Of a stretch of 64,000 nucleotides of DNA, positions 61,701-64,000 are shown piece by piece (the stretch's first letter is position 1; every line of letters starts with the position of its first letter). Origin of the DNA: Strongylocentrotus purpuratus (Eukaryota > Echinodermata > Echinoidea > Camarodonta > Strongylocentrotidae). The position numbers and the translations under genes are program-made. The stretch is taken from NCBI RefSeq assembly GCF_000002235.5, contig NW_022145532.1, forward strand, positions 62,001 to 126,000, written 5' to 3'. The notes below the pieces were generated by a model. That model was not told the DNA's origin. It saw nothing but the letters and a program-made list of their open reading frames with translations, and did not search any database.

Positions 61701-64000
61701 AGCCTTGGCAAACAATTTCGGGTGTCAGTTTCGGGTTTTTCTTTCCTAACCGCTTTGCCTCATTCTATTTACATAACATCCTGATTGGAAATCCGCCATT
61801 TTGTTATCCAAATAATTTGGCTCTTTTTCGCGCCACCATGTCCAATCATACCAATCTAAAAACACTCTAATGGTAAATCAATACCAGTTTGCTGTGAGCG
61901 TTGCTTTTTGCTCTCATTAGAAAACTGTCTCTGGTGTCTGCATTCGAGACAATGCTTCCGTAAACCGTGTAATACGCAACAATTTCGGAAGGATTATTCA
62001 TCTAAAAATGTATCAAGCTTCCCTGCTGTGTCTGCTGTTCATGATATGGACGTAGCATGGCGTAGACAGATTTTCCAAGGAAGTGGGTCCTGTATCAAAC
62101 CATTAAATATAAAAAGATGATAGCGAAAGCCATCGTTCAATATCGTATAACAATGATATAGTACTCATTAATTAGTAGCAATGGAAGTGTAAACATAAAC
62201 GATGAAATAAACTAGAAGAGTAAATAACACTATATGAAACTTTTTTAGATGTAGATTAAATTTATCTACATGATAATCATCATTGCACGTGTTTAGACAA
62301 AACACAATATCCAACTCAGTTAACAGGGAAAGTGGTTTGTGTTAACGTGATGAGGGGAAATACATGAGCGAGGATCATTGGAAGTGGTATTGCAAACAAA
62401 AATGTGAGACCATTAAAATAGTTAATCCAGCAGGTATTCGCTACCTTTACTAAAATTACGGATTAGTTAAATCCCAATGAAACGAGAACTGTAATTTCTT
62501 ATCTTCACCGGCTTTTTTCATTTCATGCATGTTGCATTTTAAACGTTTTGTTTCGATCATGTTTGGTATTCCTTAGCTCGGTTCGTATACATTTAATCGA
62601 AAATGAAAAGCTGTCTGAAACAAATCTAATTTCAATATGTAGTGACAAACATTTAGACGTACATTAAGATCTCTCTCTTTTCTTTTCCTCCTCCGCCCTT
62701 CTTTAAAGGGGTGTATCCATCTAACTAAAAGACTGCTGTGTTCCGTATGACATTCTTCCAGGGAAGCAAGTTAATTGCCAGGTCTTACAAACATTATTTT
62801 TTTTGTTTATTAGAATAGAAATTTATGAGAATATTTTCAACATGATATCAACAAAAATAAAAATGGGATCATCATTTAATTTTTAATTCAATCCGGTCTA
62901 GCTTAAAAAGCCGCTTCGGGGATTATCTCGAGAAGGGTAAAAATTCAAAGTTCTGTAAATAATGAATTACAGGTTGAAGATGAATTCAAATAATTTCAAA
63001 GTAGACTTAATTGTTATTTCACTCTGTATTAAGATAATTATCTGAACATTATTTGATGATAATGTTGTAACATGTTTACTGATGGCGTCGATATAGCATG
63101 CATATTTACTTCCATGCGTTTATGAGCAAGCGCATTGTGCATGGGAACATTGGCGCCAGCTGATTTGTTACGCTCTTTAACGCCAACAAAATAACCATAG
63201 GGCATGGTTACAAACCGTGGCAAAGACTGGTCGGTTACACTAACACATGTGTCAAAGACTATTCAGGCAAAAGTTGAAAAGTGTAAGAACCAGCTATAAA
63301 TTGTATCGCGTGAGATGATCACTCATTCTATATGCTGATTCTTGTGTATCCTCTTCATGCATGGTAAGTTGCATATTATAAAACAGCAGAGACTTTTTGA
63401 TTAAAATAATTTATGATTCTATTTCGTATTTTTCTCTGACCTTCTATACATCTTCAGAGCCTCTTAGAATGCGTACTTGTTTAATAGTAATCATTAGATT
63501 TGTTTTAATGAACTTGAACTTGATTAACAGAGAACGGTTCTCTCTGACTGCACCGGAACAAGGAAATATGAGTTAAAATTTGTAAAATGCGCCCAGAGGG
63601 TCGTGGACGAACAAATATGTGGTGAACTGAAAGCCGCACGCATCTTCTTGATTTCTGATCATGTGACATGAGACTTAAAAGTGATGTGGTTTCAATCGAT
63701 ATTGGTTTTAGGTCTGCACTTTAGGGGATTTGGATTTGACCCCTTTTAAGTATGATTGAAAAGAAGAATCGACACCACAAACTGGTTTACATATATTTCC
63801 TTGCAGAACCACGCAGAATAAAATGACGTTTGACGTGACGTACCGATGGTATTTATAGAAGCAATGTGAATGATAGATAAACATATCCTGCTCTTTAAAA
63901 CTTTTAGATAGATTATCCGAAGAATTTGTGTTGGTGTACAAAGAGAGTGGATATTTAATTGTTCACTCAGAGGGTAATGGAGGAAATGTCAAATTCCAGG
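58798..64000. other. no gene seen
   Basis: AT-rich non-coding sequence. Minor features are an (ATT)n run near 58850-58870, pyrimidine patches at 59110-59175 and 59310-59340, and a GC-richer patch at 59980-60130 without a frame that I can support. The frame ends near 61.3, 61.4 and 61.5 kb share AATAAACTTTATA-type words, suggesting a faint local duplication. Confidence 0.45.

Noticed and set aside
62700..62725. TTAAAGGGGTGTATCC, like the end of the CGCAAA-word element
   Set aside because: Only one end matches and the following sequence lacks the family vocabulary.

Overview
The window looks like gene-poor nuclear DNA of an animal, most likely an echinoderm and perhaps a sea urchin. That is an inference. 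The DNA is AT-rich, has no compact bacterial-style genes, and is full of short non-autonomous transposons and microsatellites. Its main SINE has a tRNA-like head, a 'gcgctatataa' end and an (ATT)n tail, a type I associate with sea urchins and their relatives. No database search was possible.

Only one coding exon is convincing. At 54577-54813 on the minus strand there is a ten-cysteine domain with the spacing of prokineticin/astakine (AVIT) secreted peptides. It has a plausible 3' splice site just before the first cysteine, a stop codon, and two poly(A) signals downstream. The signal-peptide exon was not found and should lie further right or outside the window.

A second, weaker story runs leftward on the minus strand from about 41.7 kb to 29.7 kb. 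Five open pieces look like parts of immunoglobulin-type domains: 41031-41717, 38182-38454, 34831-35115, 31763-31855 and 29715-29960. The 93-bp piece at 31763-31855 has both splice sites in phase 1 with a consensus GTAAGT donor. The first is interrupted by a TTAA-targeting MITE whose removal would rejoin an open frame. The last carries two frameshifts. I read the group as a decayed or partly decayed multi-Ig gene. Next to the 93-bp exon, its last bases and its 5' splice site have been copied into a tandem array of about eight units (30715-31800).

The rest is repeats. Left third (0-23 kb): a TTAA MITE, a SINE with a 7SL-like head, several tRNA-headed SINEs (one nested inside another), and foldback elements at 7.9, 11.2, 13.1 and 17.2 kb, two further TTAA MITEs at 19.1 and 20.1 kb, and a foldback built of TCCGGG words at 22.4 kb. 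Middle (23-42 kb): a GC-rich foldback at 24.8 kb, four copies of one TTAA MITE family (27.4, 32.5, 35.7, 41.1 kb), purine/pyrimidine tracts, and the Ig-like pieces. Right third (42-64 kb): a second copy of the 11.2-kb foldback family at 45.5 kb, Tc1-like inverted elements at 47.8 and 51.5 kb, a poly-C insertion with an 11-bp target duplication at 50.5 kb, the prokineticin-like exon, a perfect 108-bp tandem duplication, and a SINE whose tail has grown into about 400 bp of (TAG)n. From about 58.3 kb to the end I see no supported gene.
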